Numbered from the stretch's first letter, positions 48,363 to 57,667 are shown. The stretch is 64,000 nucleotides of DNA from Pseudomonas sp. IAC-BECa141 (GCF_020544405.1 NZ_CP065410.1:372001-436000), one strand, 5' to 3'. Notes: generated from the sequence alone by a model not told the origin. Program-made: numbers and translations.

Positions 48363-49070
48363 TCAGAACAGCCGGGCGAGCAGCGCAGTGACGGCGGTTT
48401 CGACCCGCAGGATACGCTCGCCGAGTTGCACCGGTTGCAGGCCGGATTTGGCCAGCAGGTCGATTTCGTAGGGAATCCAGCCACCTTCGGGGCCGATTGC
48501 CAGGGTTACCGGTTCGCTGAGCGCGCGGGGGCAAGGCGGGAAGTTGCCCGGATGGCCGACCAGGCCGAGGGTGCCGTCGGTGATGGCCGGCAGGCGATCT
48601 TCGACGAACGGCTTGAAGCGCTTCTCGATGATGATTTCCGGCAGAACGGTATCGCGGGCCTGTTCGAGGCCGAGGATCAGTTGTTCGCGGATCGCTTCCG
48701 GTTCGAGGAACGGCGTCTGCCAGAAACTTTTCTCGACCCGGTAGCTGTTGACCAGAATCATCTTCGACACGCCCATCGTCGCTACGGTCTGGAACACCCG
48801 GCGCAGCATCTTCGGGCGGGGCAGGGCGAGTACCAGGGTCAGCGGCAGTTTGGCCGGCGGTGGTTGATCGAGGGTGACTTGCAGTTCGGCTTCGCCCGCT
48901 TCCAGACGCAGCAACTCGGCCGAGCCCATCAACCCGTTGATGCGTCCGACCCGCAGGCTGTCGCCGACTTCCGAGCGGTGGACTTCCTGCATGTGGGTCA
49001 GGCGCCGATCACGCAGCACGACGCGGTCGGCCGCGATGAAGTCGGCTTCTTCGAGCAGCAGCAGGTTCAT
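48363..49070 (-). CDS. rsmE: 16S rRNA (uracil-1498-N3)-methyltransferase
   Basis: A 235-residue SPOUT-class methyltransferase that methylates U1498 of 16S rRNA using S-adenosylmethionine. The N-terminal PUA-like domain ([28 protein letters not shown]) is followed by the knotted domain. Its SAM-binding loops are [37 protein letters not shown] and [17 protein letters not shown]. Its start overlaps the tatC stop by four bases, making it the last gene of the ubiE-to-rsmE train. Confidence 0.95.
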   Translation of the reverse strand: MNLLLLEEADFIAADRVVLRDRRLTHMQEVHRSEVGDSLRVGRINGLMGSAELLRLEAGEAELQVTLDQPPPAKLPLTLVLALPRPKMLRRVFQTVATMGVSKMILVNSYRVEKSFWQTPFLEPEAIREQLILGLEQARDTVLPEIIIEKRFKPFVEDRLPAITDGTLGLVGHPGNFPPCPRALSEPVTLAIGPEGGWIPYEIDLLAKSGLQPVQLGERILRVETAVTALLARLF

Positions 49071-49855
49071 GGCTGAGTCGCTGGCGGCTGGTCGTTATGA
49101 TCGTCGACGGTTTCTTCCGGGCGCTCACGCTTGCTCACCAGGCTGCCGAACAGGATGCCGACTTCGAACAGCATCCACATCGGCACGGCCAGCAGGGTCT
49201 GGGAGAAGATGTCCGGCGGGGTCAGGATCATGCCGACCACGAAGCAGCCGATGATCACGTATGGGCGAATCTTCTTCAGGTATTTGACGTCGACCACACC
49301 GATCCACACCAGCAGCACCACGGCCACCGGGATTTCGAACGCCACGCCGAAGGCGAAGAACAGCGTCATGACGAAGTCGAGGTAACTGGTGATGTCGGTC
49401 ATCATTTCCACGCCGGCCGGGGTGGCCGAGGCGAAGAACTTGAAGATCAGCGGGAACACGAAGAAGTAGGCGAACGCCATGCCGGTGTAGAACAGCAGGA
49501 TGCTGGAAATCAGCAACGGCACCGCGACGCGCTTTTCATGCTTGTACAGGCCCGGTGCGATGAACCCCCAGATCTGATGCAGGATCACCGGAATCGCCAG
49601 GAACAGCGAGACCATCATCGTCAGCTTCAGCGGCGTCAGGAACGGCGACGACACGTCGGTGGCGATCATCGTCGCGCCGGCCGGCAGGTATTCGCGCAGC
49701 GGCGTCGAGACGAAGGTGTAGATCTGCTGGGTGAAGGCAAACAGCCCGGCGAAGATGATGAAGATCGCCGCCACGCAACGCAGCAGGCGGGTGCGCAACT
49801 CGGTGAGGTGCGAAACCAGCGGCATGTGCTGGTCGTTTTCGGGGAGATCGCTCAT
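49067..49855 (-). CDS. tatC: Twin-arginine translocase subunit TatC
   Basis: A 262-residue inner-membrane protein with six helices. It recognises the twin-arginine signal peptide together with TatB. Conserved elements are the N-terminal [13 protein letters not shown], in which the Glu contacts the RR motif, the periplasmic [23 protein letters not shown] and the [22 protein letters not shown] helix. A charged cytoplasmic tail ([15 protein letters not shown]) ends the protein. It overlaps tatB upstream and rsmE downstream by four bases each. Confidence 0.97.
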   Translation of the reverse strand: MSDLPENDQHMPLVSHLTELRTRLLRCVAAIFIIFAGLFAFTQQIYTFVSTPLREYLPAGATMIATDVSSPFLTPLKLTMMVSLFLAIPVILHQIWGFIAPGLYKHEKRVAVPLLISSILLFYTGMAFAYFFVFPLIFKFFASATPAGVEMMTDITSYLDFVMTLFFAFGVAFEIPVAVVLLVWIGVVDVKYLKKIRPYVIIGCFVVGMILTPPDIFSQTLLAVPMWMLFEVGILFGSLVSKRERPEETVDDHNDQPPATQP

Positions 49856-50316
49856 TGTGCTCGCGGAGGCTGTGTTGGGTCGTGAGGGGCTGGCGTGGTT
49901 GGCGCAGCCGCAGGTGCTACGGGTTCGATCGGTTTCATGACCGGGGCAGCTTCAGCGGCTGCGGCAGAAACGTGCTCGACGCTCGCCGGTGCATGAATCG
50001 TTTGCTCAGCGACAGGCGGTGTTGGCGTCTGGTCTGCCGCCGGCTGCACGGGCGTCGGCTCCTGCTGAACCGGTGGCGTGAAGATTTTCCGCGCCTCCTG
50101 CTCCAGCGACAGGATGTGCTCGTTGTGCAGTTGCCGACGGATTTCGTCGGCACCGATTTCACGCTCAACTTCCTGTTTGATCGCGTTGAAGCTGCGCTTC
50201 AGCCGTCCGACCCACAGGCCGGCGGTGCGCGCAGCACCCGGCAGACGCTCGGGGCCCAGTACCAGCAGAGCCACGAGGCCGACGAGCAGCAGTTCAGAGA
50301 AGCTGATACCAAACAT
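49852..50316 (-). CDS. tatB: Twin-arginine translocase subunit TatB
   Basis: A 154-residue protein: a single N-terminal membrane helix ([21 protein letters not shown]) with the TatB-type Glu8, a [20 protein letters not shown] amphipathic hinge and a long variable tail. The tail here is rich in Pro, Ala and Val (about residues 80-154) and probably disordered. TatB forms the substrate-receptor complex with TatC. It starts ten bases after tatA and overlaps tatC. Confidence 0.95.
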   Translation of the reverse strand: MFGISFSELLLVGLVALLVLGPERLPGAARTAGLWVGRLKRSFNAIKQEVEREIGADEIRRQLHNEHILSLEQEARKIFTPPVQQEPTPVQPAADQTPTPPVAEQTIHAPASVEHVSAAAAEAAPVMKPIEPVAPAAAPTTPAPHDPTQPPRAQ

Positions 50317-50326
50317 TAGTCAGTGC

Positions 50327-50605
50327 TCACACGTCTTTGCGGATCGGCTCTTCGACTTTCTGCGCCTGCACGTCGATGGTGTGCGGCGGGTTGGCCTGAG
50401 CAGTGGCTTGCGGCTGTACCGGTGGAACCGGCTGCGCAGGCGTGACGGTCGGATCGGCCGGCTTTTCGTCGTCGTTCATGGCCTTGCGAAAGCCCTTGAT
50501 CGACTCGCCAACGTCGGTGCCGAGGTTTTTCAGTTTCTTGGTGCCGAACACCAGTACCACGACCACCAGGATGACGATCCAGTGTTTCCAGTCAAAAATG
50601 CCCAT
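50327..50605 (-). CDS. tatA: Twin-arginine translocase subunit TatA
   Basis: A 92-residue protein from ATG 50605 ([21 protein letters not shown]). It has the short membrane helix, the FG hinge and the amphipathic helix [20 protein letters not shown] followed by a Pro/Gln-rich tail. TatA oligomers form the export pore for folded proteins. The gene lies 25 bases after hisE and heads tatABC. Fusion of hisIE and tat genes into one cluster is normal for Pseudomonas. Confidence 0.95.
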   Translation of the reverse strand: MGIFDWKHWIVILVVVVLVFGTKKLKNLGTDVGESIKGFRKAMNDDEKPADPTVTPAQPVPPVQPQATAQANPPHTIDVQAQKVEEPIRKDV

Positions 50606-50630
50606 GTTGCTGTTCCTCTCTAATAGTTGT

Positions 50631-50963
50631 TCAGGCGGACGGGCGCGAGGCTTTCTCGACGTGTCCGGACAGGCCGAAACGGCGATCCAGTTCATCCAGC
50701 ACTGCCTGCGGATGCTGCCCCAGCTGGGCGAGCATGACCATGCTGTGGAACCACAGGTCTGCAGTCTCGTAGATCACGTCGCTGCAGTCGCCGCTGACGG
50801 CGGCGTCCTTGGCGGCAATGATCGTTTCGACCGATTCTTCGCCGACTTTCTCCAGAATCTTGTTCAGACCCTTGTGATACAGGCTGGCGACATACGAGCT
50901 GTCGGCGGCTGCGCCCTTGCGCTCTTCCAGCACCTGAGCGAGGCGGGTCAGGGTGTCACTCAT
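50631..50963 (-). CDS. hisE: Phosphoribosyl-ATP pyrophosphatase
   Basis: A 110-residue all-alpha MazG-like enzyme that hydrolyses phosphoribosyl-ATP to phosphoribosyl-AMP, the second step of histidine synthesis. Motifs: [21 protein letters not shown] with the catalytic Glu residues, and [19 protein letters not shown]. Its start overlaps the hisI stop by eight bases. In Pseudomonas hisE and hisI are separate genes rather than the fused hisIE of enterics. Confidence 0.96.
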   Translation of the reverse strand: MSDTLTRLAQVLEERKGAAADSSYVASLYHKGLNKILEKVGEESVETIIAAKDAAVSGDCSDVIYETADLWFHSMVMLAQLGQHPQAVLDELDRRFGLSGHVEKASRPSA

Positions 50964-51357
50964 GTTTGTGTCCTGCGGAGTAAATAGCGTGCGGGTCTTT
51001 CAGGACCGGGTCGACCGTTTTCCAGTCGCCGTTTTCGAAAACGCGGTAGAAGCAGCTTTGACGGCCGGTATGGCACGCGATGTCGCCGATCTGTTCGACC
51101 ATCAGGATGATGACGTCGGCGTCGCAGTCCAGACGCATTTCATGCAATGTCTGTACGTGGCCGGACTCTTCGCCCTTGCGCCACAGCTTGCCACGGGAAC
51201 GTGACCAATAGATGGCACGGTTTTCCGCCGCAGTCAGCTCCAGGGCTTCGCGGTTCATCCAGGCCATCATCAATACGCGTCCGGTCTTGTGATCCTGGGC
51301 AATCGCCGGCACCAGGCCATCGGCGTCCCACTTGATCTCGTCCAGCCAGTTTTTCAT
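50956..51357 (-). CDS. hisI: Phosphoribosyl-AMP cyclohydrolase
   Basis: A 133-residue enzyme started at ATG 51357 ([19 protein letters not shown]); an upstream ATG would add only eight unconserved residues. It opens the adenine ring of phosphoribosyl-AMP in histidine synthesis. Zn/Mg-binding elements include [20 protein letters not shown], the DCDADVIIL acidic motif and the [10 protein letters not shown] cysteine/histidine motif. It is coupled to hisE and follows ubiB after an 80-base gap. Confidence 0.96.
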   Translation of the reverse strand: MKNWLDEIKWDADGLVPAIAQDHKTGRVLMMAWMNREALELTAAENRAIYWSRSRGKLWRKGEESGHVQTLHEMRLDCDADVIILMVEQIGDIACHTGRQSCFYRVFENGDWKTVDPVLKDPHAIYSAGHKHE

Positions 51358-51437
51358 CTTCGACTCCGACAGCGAACCCACACTTCAATAGTCGGGTTCA
51401 GGCGTTGAAACAGTGTGCCAGCCGATCACGGAACTGG

Positions 51438-53042
51438 CTATCGGCGAACGACCAGATACAAGCCGACGGCCACCATGATCCCGGCAGGCCAATGCCCCAA
51501 TTCGTTCAGCGGACCACCGGCAGCGAGGATAGTACCTCCCGCCAGATGCGCACTGCCGAGCAGACGCAGGAACCAATCGTCCTTGCGTTTTTTCCACGGT
51601 GGCGGCGGGTCGTTGGCGTGCGGTTGGGACATCCTTTCGAGCAGATCGCGGGCCATGTTGGCCAGGTGCGGCAGCTGTTCGAACTGGCTCTGGACGTTGC
51701 CGAGCAAGGCTTTCGGGCTGACGCGCTCGCGCATCCAGCGTTCGAGGAACGGCTGCGCGGTGTTCCACAGATCGAGGTCCGGGTACAGCTGACGGCCCAG
51801 GCCTTCGATGTTCAGCAGGGTCTTTTGCAGCAATACGAGTTGCGGCTGCACTTCCATGTTGAAGCGGCGCGCGGTCTGGAACAGGCGCATCAGCACCTGG
51901 CCAAATGAAATATCTTTTAATGGTTTTTCGAAGATCGGCTCGCACACGGTGCGGATCGCCGCTTCGAATTCGTTGAGCTTGGTTTCCGCCGGCACCCAGC
52001 CCGAATCGATGTGCAATTGCGCCACACGGCGATAGTCGCGCTTGAAGAAGGCGAACAGGTTGCGCGCCAGATAGTCCTGGTCTTCCGGGGTCAGGCTGCC
52101 GACGATGCCGCAGTCGATCGCGATGTACTGCGGGCTCCACGGATTGACGGTGCTGACGAAGATGTTGCCCGGGTGCATGTCGGCGTGGAAGAAACTGTCG
52201 CGGAATACCTGGGTGAAGAAAATCTCCACGCCACGTTCGGCGAGCATTTTCATGTCGGTGCGCTGGTCGGCGAGGGTCGCCAGATCGGTCACCTGAATCC
52301 CGTAGATGCGCTCCATCACCAGCACTTTCGGCCGGCACCAATCCCAATAGACTTGCGGCACGTAGAGCAGCGGCGAGCCTTCGAAGTTGCGCCTCAACTG
52401 GCTGGCGTTGGCTGCCTCGCGCAACAGGTCGAGTTCGTCGTAGATGGTTTTTTCATAGTCGCTGACCACGTCCACCGGGTGCAGCAGGCGGGCGTCGGCC
52501 GAAACCTTCTCGGCGGCGCGGGCGAGGATGAACAGCCACGCCAGATCCTGGGCGATCACCGGTTTCAGGCCCGGGCGGATCACCTTCACCACCACTTCTT
52601 CACCGGTCTTCAGTTGTGCGGCGTGTACCTGCGCCACCGAGGCCGAGGCCAGCGGTTCGACGTCGAAGCGGCTGAACACTTCACTGATCTTTTTGCCCAG
52701 TTGTCCTTCGATCAGCTTGACCGACAGCTGCGAATCGAACGGCGGCACGCGGTCCTGCAACAGCATCAGCTCGTCGGCGATGTCTTCCGGCAACAGGTCG
52801 CGGCGGGTCGAGAGGATCTGCCCGAACTTGATGAAAATCGGCCCCAGGTCCTGCAACGCCAGGCGCAGGCGTGCGCCACGGCTGAGGTCCAGCGGCTTGC
52901 GCGGGAACCAGCGCCACGGCAGGACGTAGCGCAGCGCCAGCAGGAACCACGGCAAAGGCAGATCGAACAGCAAGTCATCGAGGCGGTAGCGGATCACGAC
53001 GCGCTGGATGCGCAACAGACGGCGGACGGCGAGCAGCTTCAT
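51438..53042 (-). CDS. ubiB: Ubiquinone biosynthesis protein kinase-like UbiB
   Basis: A 534-residue ABC1/ADCK-family protein required for aerobic ubiquinone synthesis. It carries the KxGQ motif within [20 protein letters not shown], an alanine-rich loop [12 protein letters not shown], the DxHPGN motif [12 protein letters not shown], and two C-terminal membrane helices ([16 protein letters not shown] and [15 protein letters not shown]). UbiB behaves as an atypical ATPase within or near the Coq metabolon. It overlaps ubiJ by four bases in the ubiE-ubiJ-ubiB order. Confidence 0.96.
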   Translation of the reverse strand: MKLLAVRRLLRIQRVVIRYRLDDLLFDLPLPWFLLALRYVLPWRWFPRKPLDLSRGARLRLALQDLGPIFIKFGQILSTRRDLLPEDIADELMLLQDRVPPFDSQLSVKLIEGQLGKKISEVFSRFDVEPLASASVAQVHAAQLKTGEEVVVKVIRPGLKPVIAQDLAWLFILARAAEKVSADARLLHPVDVVSDYEKTIYDELDLLREAANASQLRRNFEGSPLLYVPQVYWDWCRPKVLVMERIYGIQVTDLATLADQRTDMKMLAERGVEIFFTQVFRDSFFHADMHPGNIFVSTVNPWSPQYIAIDCGIVGSLTPEDQDYLARNLFAFFKRDYRRVAQLHIDSGWVPAETKLNEFEAAIRTVCEPIFEKPLKDISFGQVLMRLFQTARRFNMEVQPQLVLLQKTLLNIEGLGRQLYPDLDLWNTAQPFLERWMRERVSPKALLGNVQSQFEQLPHLANMARDLLERMSQPHANDPPPPWKKRKDDWFLRLLGSAHLAGGTILAAGGPLNELGHWPAGIMVAVGLYLVVRR

Positions 53043-53662
53043 GCGTTATCGCTTGGGTCGAGGGATCGGGAAAGGCGCTCGAAGCGCGCCTCGAGACGTT
53101 CCAGATCGAGTTTGATCCGGTCCAGTTCGCTGAAACGGGCTTCGGCTTCGCGCTGCCCGACGAGGGTGCGCGATTCTTCTGCCAGGTATTCGGCGAGGTT
53201 CTGGTTGAGGCTGGCAAATCCTTGTTGATACCAGCGAGCGCGGCTGCGCAGGTGACCGCCGACCAGTTGCGTGGCGACAGGTCCCAGCCAGCGCGAGAGT
53301 TCGAACTCCCAGTCCAGCTCCAGATCCTGCAGGACTCCCGCCAGCTCCAGCAGCACGCCGCTGTCGCCGTCGAGTTCGACTTCCGGCGCGTGCAGCACCG
53401 CGGTCTTGTCCTTGCTCAGGGCCAGTTTCACCAGGCTCGAGGCCGGGGCGCGCAGGGTGCAGTCGACGCCGGTTTCCCAGTGGGACGCCAGCATCAGGCC
53501 TTCGTCGCTCGGCAGGATGAACAGTTGCAGCGCCGGGCTGCGGCAATCCACGGCAATCACTTTGCCGGTCAGGTGCGCCAGTCTCGGCAGCGCCGTGCTG
53601 TCGAGACGCAGCACACGGTTGAGGCCGAGTTCGACGCTGGCGAGCAGCCCGGTCAGCAGCAT
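53039..53662 (-). CDS. ubiJ: Ubiquinone biosynthesis accessory factor UbiJ (SCP2 domain)
   Basis: A 207-residue protein with an N-terminal SCP2 lipid-binding domain (about 1-110) and a C-terminal helical, coiled-coil-like part ([20 protein letters not shown]). UbiJ binds the hydrophobic quinone intermediates and helps assemble the soluble Ubi complex. Its ATG shares one base with the ubiE stop (TGATG) and its end overlaps ubiB, so expression of the three ubi genes is tightly coupled. Confidence 0.93.
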   Translation of the reverse strand: MLLTGLLASVELGLNRVLRLDSTALPRLAHLTGKVIAVDCRSPALQLFILPSDEGLMLASHWETGVDCTLRAPASSLVKLALSKDKTAVLHAPEVELDGDSGVLLELAGVLQDLELDWEFELSRWLGPVATQLVGGHLRSRARWYQQGFASLNQNLAEYLAEESRTLVGQREAEARFSELDRIKLDLERLEARFERLSRSLDPSDNA

Positions 53663-54432
53663 CAGGGTTTGATGCCGCGGTGCAGGGCGACGATGCCTGC
53701 GGTCATGTTGTGATAGGTCACGCGGTCAAAACCGGCGTCGACCATCATCGACTTCAGGGTTTCCTGATTCGGGTGCATGCGGATCGATTCGGCCAGGTAG
53801 CGATAGCTTTCCGAGTCGTTGGTGATCAGCTTGCCCATCAGCGGCATGAAGGCGAACGAGTAGGCGTCATAGGCCTTGGACATCAGCGCGTTGGTCGGCT
53901 TGGAGAATTCCAGCACCAGCAGGCGGCCGCCGGGCTTGAGCACGCGCAGCATCGAACGCAGGGCGTCTTCTTTATGCGTCACGTTGCGCAGGCCGAAGGC
54001 GATGGTCACGCAGTCGAAATGGTTGTCCGGGAACGGCAGCTTTTCAGCGTCGGCCTGGACGAACTCGACGTTGCCCGACACACCGACATCCAGCAGGCGG
54101 TCACGACCGACCTTGAGCATGGATTCGTTGATGTCCGCGAGAACGACCTGACCGGTCGGGCCGACCAGGTGCGAGAATTTCTTGGTCAGGTCGCCGGTGC
54201 CGCCGGCGATGTCCAGCACGCGGTTGCCGGCGCGTACGCCCGAGAGTTCGATCGCGAAGCGTTTCCACAGACGGTGCATGCCGCCCGACAGAAGGTCGTT
54301 CATCAGGTCGTACTTGGCGGCCACGGAGTGGAAAACCTCAGCGACTTTTTCCGCTTTCTGGCTTTCCGGAACGTTTTTGAAGCCGAAGTGAGTGGTGGGT
54401 TCGGCATCGCTGCCTTTGCGCTGATCAGTCAT
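53662..54432 (-). CDS. ubiE: Ubiquinone/menaquinone C-methyltransferase
   Basis: A 256-residue SAM-dependent methyltransferase from ATG 54432 ([19 protein letters not shown]). It methylates C2 of the benzoquinol ring of the ubiquinone precursor. Motifs: [22 protein letters not shown], the SAM-binding [15 protein letters not shown] and the substrate motif [18 protein letters not shown]. It heads the minus-strand train that continues through rsmE. The divergent gap of about 165 bases to the PHA granule gene contains its promoter, which I could not place. Confidence 0.97.
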   Translation of the reverse strand: MTDQRKGSDAEPTTHFGFKNVPESQKAEKVAEVFHSVAAKYDLMNDLLSGGMHRLWKRFAIELSGVRAGNRVLDIAGGTGDLTKKFSHLVGPTGQVVLADINESMLKVGRDRLLDVGVSGNVEFVQADAEKLPFPDNHFDCVTIAFGLRNVTHKEDALRSMLRVLKPGGRLLVLEFSKPTNALMSKAYDAYSFAFMPLMGKLITNDSESYRYLAESIRMHPNQETLKSMMVDAGFDRVTYHNMTAGIVALHRGIKP

Positions 54433-54597
54433 ATCGCTGTCACCAAAAGAGAATGCGCGACATTCTAATCCCCAAGCCATGCTTTGTCTTGGAATGGCTA
54501 AAGGTAAGATGGGCAACCTTCGGGACGATTTGCCGCAGTGGCGGTCAAGATTCGTTGCAGGCATTCATAGCCCCATTCAAAAAGCAGGAGTCATTCA

Positions 54598-54873
54598 ATG
54601 GCCCATATCAGTGTTGAGCGTGCCCACAGCCTGGGCAAGGAAGCGGCCCGCGAGAAAGCCGACAAACTGGCGCAGAAACTCTCCGATCAATATGGCCTGG
54701 AGCCGCAGTGGTCGGGCGATGTCCTGAACCTCAAGCGTTCGGGCGTGAAGGGTGCGGTGCATGTGGCCGAGGATTCGATTCGGGTCGACGTGGAACTGGG
54801 CCTGATGATGTCGGCCATGAGCGGCATGATCAAAGCCGAGATCGAAAAGGCGCTGGATAAAGCGCTGGTCTGA
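54598..54873 (+). CDS. Polyhydroxyalkanoic-acid system family protein
   Basis: A 91-residue protein of the small PHA-granule-region family found next to pha or ubiE genes in Pseudomonas (MAHISVERAHSLGKEAARE, QYGLEPQWSGDVLNLKRSG, VDVELGLMMSAMSGMIK). A small alpha/beta fold is likely. Family naming comes from genomic context; its molecular role is unknown. In this strain an IS110-family element is inserted 32 bases downstream, separating it from phaI. Confidence 0.87.
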   Translation: MAHISVERAHSLGKEAAREKADKLAQKLSDQYGLEPQWSGDVLNLKRSGVKGAVHVAEDSIRVDVELGLMMSAMSGMIKAEIEKALDKALV

Positions 54874-54897
54874 TTTCTGCCTGAAATGAAATCCTCC

Positions 54898-54905
54898 TGT
54901 GGGAG
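54898..54905. repeat. Left fragment of the REPIN interrupted by the IS110 element
   Basis: TGTGGGAG is the first eight bases of the REPIN arm. The rest of the REPIN resumes at 56083. Joining them restores TGTGGGAGCGAGCTTGCTCG, identical to the intact copy at 61099. Confidence 0.85.
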
Positions 54906-54928
54906 ATTCTATGGTTTAGGGGAAACCC

Positions 54929-55876
54929 TCAACTTGCTTTCGGCTGGTATTCGCTCTGCCCCTTTAGTAGTGCGAATACGACCCGAGCAAGTTTACGGGC
55001 CAGAATCACCAGTGCCTGAGTGGTGCTGAACCCTTTAGCTCGTTGCTCTTCATAAAAACCTTTCCAGGTCGCTGTTCGGCTGGCCGACATGGCTGCATTG
55101 TGCAAAAGTCGGCGCGCCTCCGGATCACCTCGTTTTGTCAGACTGCGACGACCGTCCTTCTGCCCCGACTGTGAAACCCGTAAGTCCATCCCCAAAAAAG
55201 CGATGAATGCGTCAGCGTTTTTAAACTCGCCCCGTTGAAACGCCGCGATCAGGCGAGCTCCAGTCAAAAAGCCTATGCCTTCAACTTTCATGCAGCGCCT
55301 TAGATGGACAAGTAAACCGGCCTCTTTAAGGAGGTCGTTGATCATCTTCTCGACCAGCACTTCAAGCCTCTGCATTGAGGCTATTTGCTCGGCAAAAGCG
55401 GCTTTGAGCAGCGGCTCATTTGCCCAGCTCTGTACCAGGCCAACTCGTGCCTGAACCAGCGCGGCGCGCCGGCGGAAAAGGCTCAAGAGCTGACGATACA
55501 GCGGCGATGGTGGAGTCCATGGGTGAAGCTCTTCATATTCGTTTTTCAGATAACGGGCGAGCAGCTTTGCATCCAGCGCGTCGGTTTTGGCGCGAACCTT
55601 CACACCTTTGCGGTAGTGGCTTAGTTCATAGCCACCGACCATGTAAATCGTGCAGCCGGCATCATGGGCCAGATCGGCGAATTCCAAGTGATAGATATTG
55701 GTCGACTCAATTGCTATGTCGACCGGTGCCGGCAAGGTTTTCAGCCATTTCTTGATGGCTGGCTTGTTATTGGGAAGCGTTTCCAGCAGATCCAGTTCGG
55801 TCTGGTAGATCACCAGCTCATCTTTGGCGACATCCACGCCCACGATTGGCTTGGAAACAGAAACCGACATTGCCAT
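54929..55876 (-). CDS. IS110-family transposase (DEDD recombinase)
   Basis: A 315-residue recombinase. The RuvC-like DEDD domain shows Asp15 in VGVDVAKDE, Glu57 in IAIESTN, and Asp99 and Asp102 in KTDALDAKLLARY. The C-terminal transposase-20 domain contains GIGFLTGARLIAAFQ, ADAFIAFLGMDLRVSQSGQ and LTKRGDPEARRLL, in which the Ser235-237 region is the probable nucleophile. The frame is complete, so the element may be active. IS110 recombinases of the IS621 type are guided by a bridge RNA from the non-coding end upstream of the transposase, and one is readable here. Confidence 0.95.
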   Translation of the reverse strand: MAMSVSVSKPIVGVDVAKDELVIYQTELDLLETLPNNKPAIKKWLKTLPAPVDIAIESTNIYHLEFADLAHDAGCTIYMVGGYELSHYRKGVKVRAKTDALDAKLLARYLKNEYEELHPWTPPSPLYRQLLSLFRRRAALVQARVGLVQSWANEPLLKAAFAEQIASMQRLEVLVEKMINDLLKEAGLLVHLRRCMKVEGIGFLTGARLIAAFQRGEFKNADAFIAFLGMDLRVSQSGQKDGRRSLTKRGDPEARRLLHNAAMSASRTATWKGFYEEQRAKGFSTTQALVILARKLARVVFALLKGQSEYQPKAS

Positions 55877-55879
55877 TGA

Positions 55880-56064
55880 ACACCCCCCGAGATATGGTTT
55901 TGAGCACTTGAAGGGCTCACCCAGAGGCGCAGGCTTGTTCCTATCGTCGGTCTAGCCAGATGCATTCTTTATCGGCGCTTGGGTGAAAGGAGGAGGGGAG
56001 AAATCTCCCACGGATCTGTACTGCGCCAACAGTCAGAATCGAGCCTTGTCCCTCCTCCTCCCTT
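55880..56064 (-). ncRNA. Candidate bridge RNA of the IS110 element
   Basis: In transposase orientation two structured loops appear in the order target loop then donor loop. The target loop is closed by a purine/pyrimidine-rich stem (GGAGGAGG against CCTCCTCC) and has an inner hairpin TCTGACTG/CAGTACAGA. It contains GCTCG (56044-56040), identical to the target left of the core, and GTGGGAG (56011-56005), the exact complement of CTCCCAC at the core and right target. The donor loop is closed by TCACCCA/TGGGTGA. It contains AGAAT (55968-55964), identical to the element's right end before the core, and ACAAG (55938-55934), complementary to CTTGT at core plus left end. RNA ends are approximate. Confidence 0.75.
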
Positions 56065-56082
56065 CAAGTACCAGCATACAAG

Positions 56083-56178
56083 CGAGCTTGCTCGCGAATG
56101 CGGACTGTCTGCTGACTGAAATGTTGGCTGATACAACGCCTTCGTCGGATCGCCGCCCGGAGCAAGCTCGCTCCCACA
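56083..56178. repeat. Right part of the REPIN interrupted by the IS110 element
   Basis: CGAGCTTGCTCGCGAATGCGG through GGAGCAAGCTCGCTCCCACA carries the remainder of the first REP arm, the spacer and the complete second arm. Its first eight bases lie at 54898-54905, on the other side of the insertion. Confidence 0.88.
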
Positions 56179-56310
56179 TTTGTTTTGTGGTGTGCCCACC
56201 TGTTTTATGTCAGTTGTTAGGGTGCCGTTTCTAATTTTTCTCCCTACTTTGTGCCTGAGCCCGACACTCGTCAGGGCAGTTCCTCAAACCTTCCGCGCGT
56301 GAGGTGCACC

Positions 56311-56733
56311 ATGGCCAAAGTCATTTTGAAGAAAAAAATCGACGCTTCGACTTCCGCTCTGAGCGACGTCAAATCCTATGCCCGCAAGATCTGGCTGGCA
56401 GGCCTGGGTGCCTACACCAAGGTCGGTCAGGAGGGCAGCGAGTACTTTCAAGAGCTGATCAAGGCTGGTCAAACTGTTGAAAAGAAAGGCAAAAAAGCCG
56501 TCACCGAAAAACTCGAAGCGGCCAACGCCGAGATCGATGATGCCAAGAGCGAAGTCAGCTCTTTCAAAGGCCGGGTCGAAGTTCAGCTCGACAAGGTCGA
56601 GAAGGCGTTCGACACGCGTGTCGCCAGTGCCTTGAATCGTATCGGCATTCCGTCTAAACATGACGTTGAGGCACTCTCTGCTAAGCTCGATGAGCTGACG
56701 GCATTGCTCGAACGCGTCGCGCGTAAATCTTAA
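56311..56733 (+). CDS. phaI: PHA granule-associated phasin PhaI
   Basis: A 140-residue phasin from ATG 56311 (MAKVILKKKIDASTSALSD). It shares the phasin core with PhaF (YARKIWLAGLGAYTKVGQEG against YSRKIWLAGLGVYSKIDTDG) and has a long amphipathic, coiled-coil-prone helix. A leucine-zipper-like end (VEALSAKLDELTALLERVAR) suits oligomerisation. PhaI coats medium-chain polyhydroxyalkanoate granules. It is cotranscribed with phaF ten bases downstream. Upstream are 132 bases of unassigned sequence, then the REPIN and the IS110 element. Confidence 0.94.
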   Translation: MAKVILKKKIDASTSALSDVKSYARKIWLAGLGAYTKVGQEGSEYFQELIKAGQTVEKKGKKAVTEKLEAANAEIDDAKSEVSSFKGRVEVQLDKVEKAFDTRVASALNRIGIPSKHDVEALSAKLDELTALLERVARKS

Positions 56734-56743
56734 GGAGAACGGG

Positions 56744-57619
56744 ATGGCTGGTAAAAAGAACACCGATAAAGAAGGCAGCTCGTGGATCGGAAAAGTCGAA
56801 GACTATTCCCGCAAGATCTGGCTGGCTGGTTTAGGCGTGTACTCGAAGATCGACACTGACGGCAGCAAACTCTTCGATACATTGGTCAAAGACGGCGAGA
56901 AAGCCGAGAAGCTCACCAAGGCTGCAGTCGGCAAGAAAGTCGATGCTGCCAAGGATTCTGCAAGCTCGGCAAAATCGCGCATCAGCGGCGTGAAAGATCG
57001 CGCGCTGGGCACCTGGGATCAACTGGAAGGGGCTTTCGACAAGCGCCTGAACAGTGCGATCTCGCGCCTGGGCGTACCGAGCCGCAACGAGGTGAAGGAT
57101 CTGCACAAGAAGGTCGATACCCTGACCAAACAGATCGAAAAACTCACCGGCCTGAAAGCTCAGCCTGTCGCGGCCAAAACCGCAGCAGCCAAGCCTGCGG
57201 CCAAAACCGCTGCCAAGCCACTGGCTAAAGCCGCCAAACCGGCCGCCAAACCAGCAGCCAAAACCGCTGCCGCCAAGCCTGCTGCGAAAGCCGCGGCCAA
57301 ACCGGTTGCTGCCAAGGCCGCCGCCAAGCCGGCTGCAAAACCAGCCGCCAAACCTGCGGCCAAGCCGGCAGCGAAAACCGCTGCCGCCAAACCCGCTGCC
57401 AAACCTGCTGCCAAGCCTGCCGCCAAGCCGGCTGCGGCGAAAAAACCGGCAGTGAAAAAACCGGCCGCGCCGAAAGCCGCTGCGCCGAAAGCTGCAGCAC
57501 CAAAACCGGTGACCACACCGCAAGCACTGGCAAGCACGTCGAACTCCGCCTCGGCTCCAACCCCGGCGCCTGCTCCGACTGCTGCATCGACTCCGTCGAC
57601 GCCGACCAGTCAGTCCTGA
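56744..57619 (+). CDS. phaF: PHA granule-associated phasin and nucleoid-binding protein PhaF
   Basis: A 291-residue protein with two parts. The N-terminal phasin domain (1-140) coats the granule and ends in a heptad-rich stretch (DLHKKVDTLTKQIEKL). The C-terminal part (about 142-255) is a histone-H1-like chain of AAKPAAK-type repeats, strongly basic, that binds DNA and helps distribute granules at cell division. A Ser/Thr/Pro/Ala tail follows. The repeats fall at about 57165-57510. It is in operon with phaI and ends in a bidirectional terminator facing phaD. Confidence 0.95.
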   Translation: MAGKKNTDKEGSSWIGKVEDYSRKIWLAGLGVYSKIDTDGSKLFDTLVKDGEKAEKLTKAAVGKKVDAAKDSASSAKSRISGVKDRALGTWDQLEGAFDKRLNSAISRLGVPSRNEVKDLHKKVDTLTKQIEKLTGLKAQPVAAKTAAAKPAAKTAAKPLAKAAKPAAKPAAKTAAAKPAAKAAAKPVAAKAAAKPAAKPAAKPAAKPAAKTAAAKPAAKPAAKPAAKPAAAKKPAVKKPAAPKAAAPKAAAPKPVTTPQALASTSNSASAPTPAPAPTAASTPSTPTSQS

Positions 57620-57635
57620 TTTTTCAGGGCTCAAG

Positions 57636-57667
57636 AAAACGCCCGGCCTGTGAAGGTCGGGCGTTTT
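57636..57667. terminator. Terminator between convergent phaF and phaD
   Basis: An ACGCCCG(G)CC / GGTCGGGCGT stem-loop is flanked by AAAA on the left and TTTTT on the right, so it can stop transcripts from both directions. Confidence 0.9.

Larger units (their letters stand above)
54906..56082 (-). mobile_element. IS110-family insertion sequence, 1177 bp, inserted in a REPIN
   Basis: The limits are deduced from the interrupted REPIN: left flank TGTGGGAG ends at 54905 and right flank CGAGCTTGCTCGCG resumes at 56083. The dinucleotide AG (CT in transposase orientation) occurs at both junctions (54904-54905 and 56081-56082), as expected for the recombined core of IS110-type elements. There are no terminal inverted repeats and no longer target duplication, also typical of the family. 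The transposase occupies the left three quarters. A non-coding end of about 205 bp upstream of the transposase contains the bridge-RNA candidate. Confidence 0.88.

Noticed and set aside
54889..56010. GTGGGAGATT (54900) and AATCTCCCAC (56002) as terminal inverted repeats of the IS
   Set aside because: The left copy is mostly REPIN flank and the right copy is the guide complementary to the target. IS110 elements of this type lack inverted termini, and the REPIN reconstruction gives sharper limits.
57165..57510. Tandem short repeats that look array-like
   Set aside because: They encode the AAKPAAK repeats of PhaF in frame. There are no unique spacers or cas genes, so it is not a CRISPR array.
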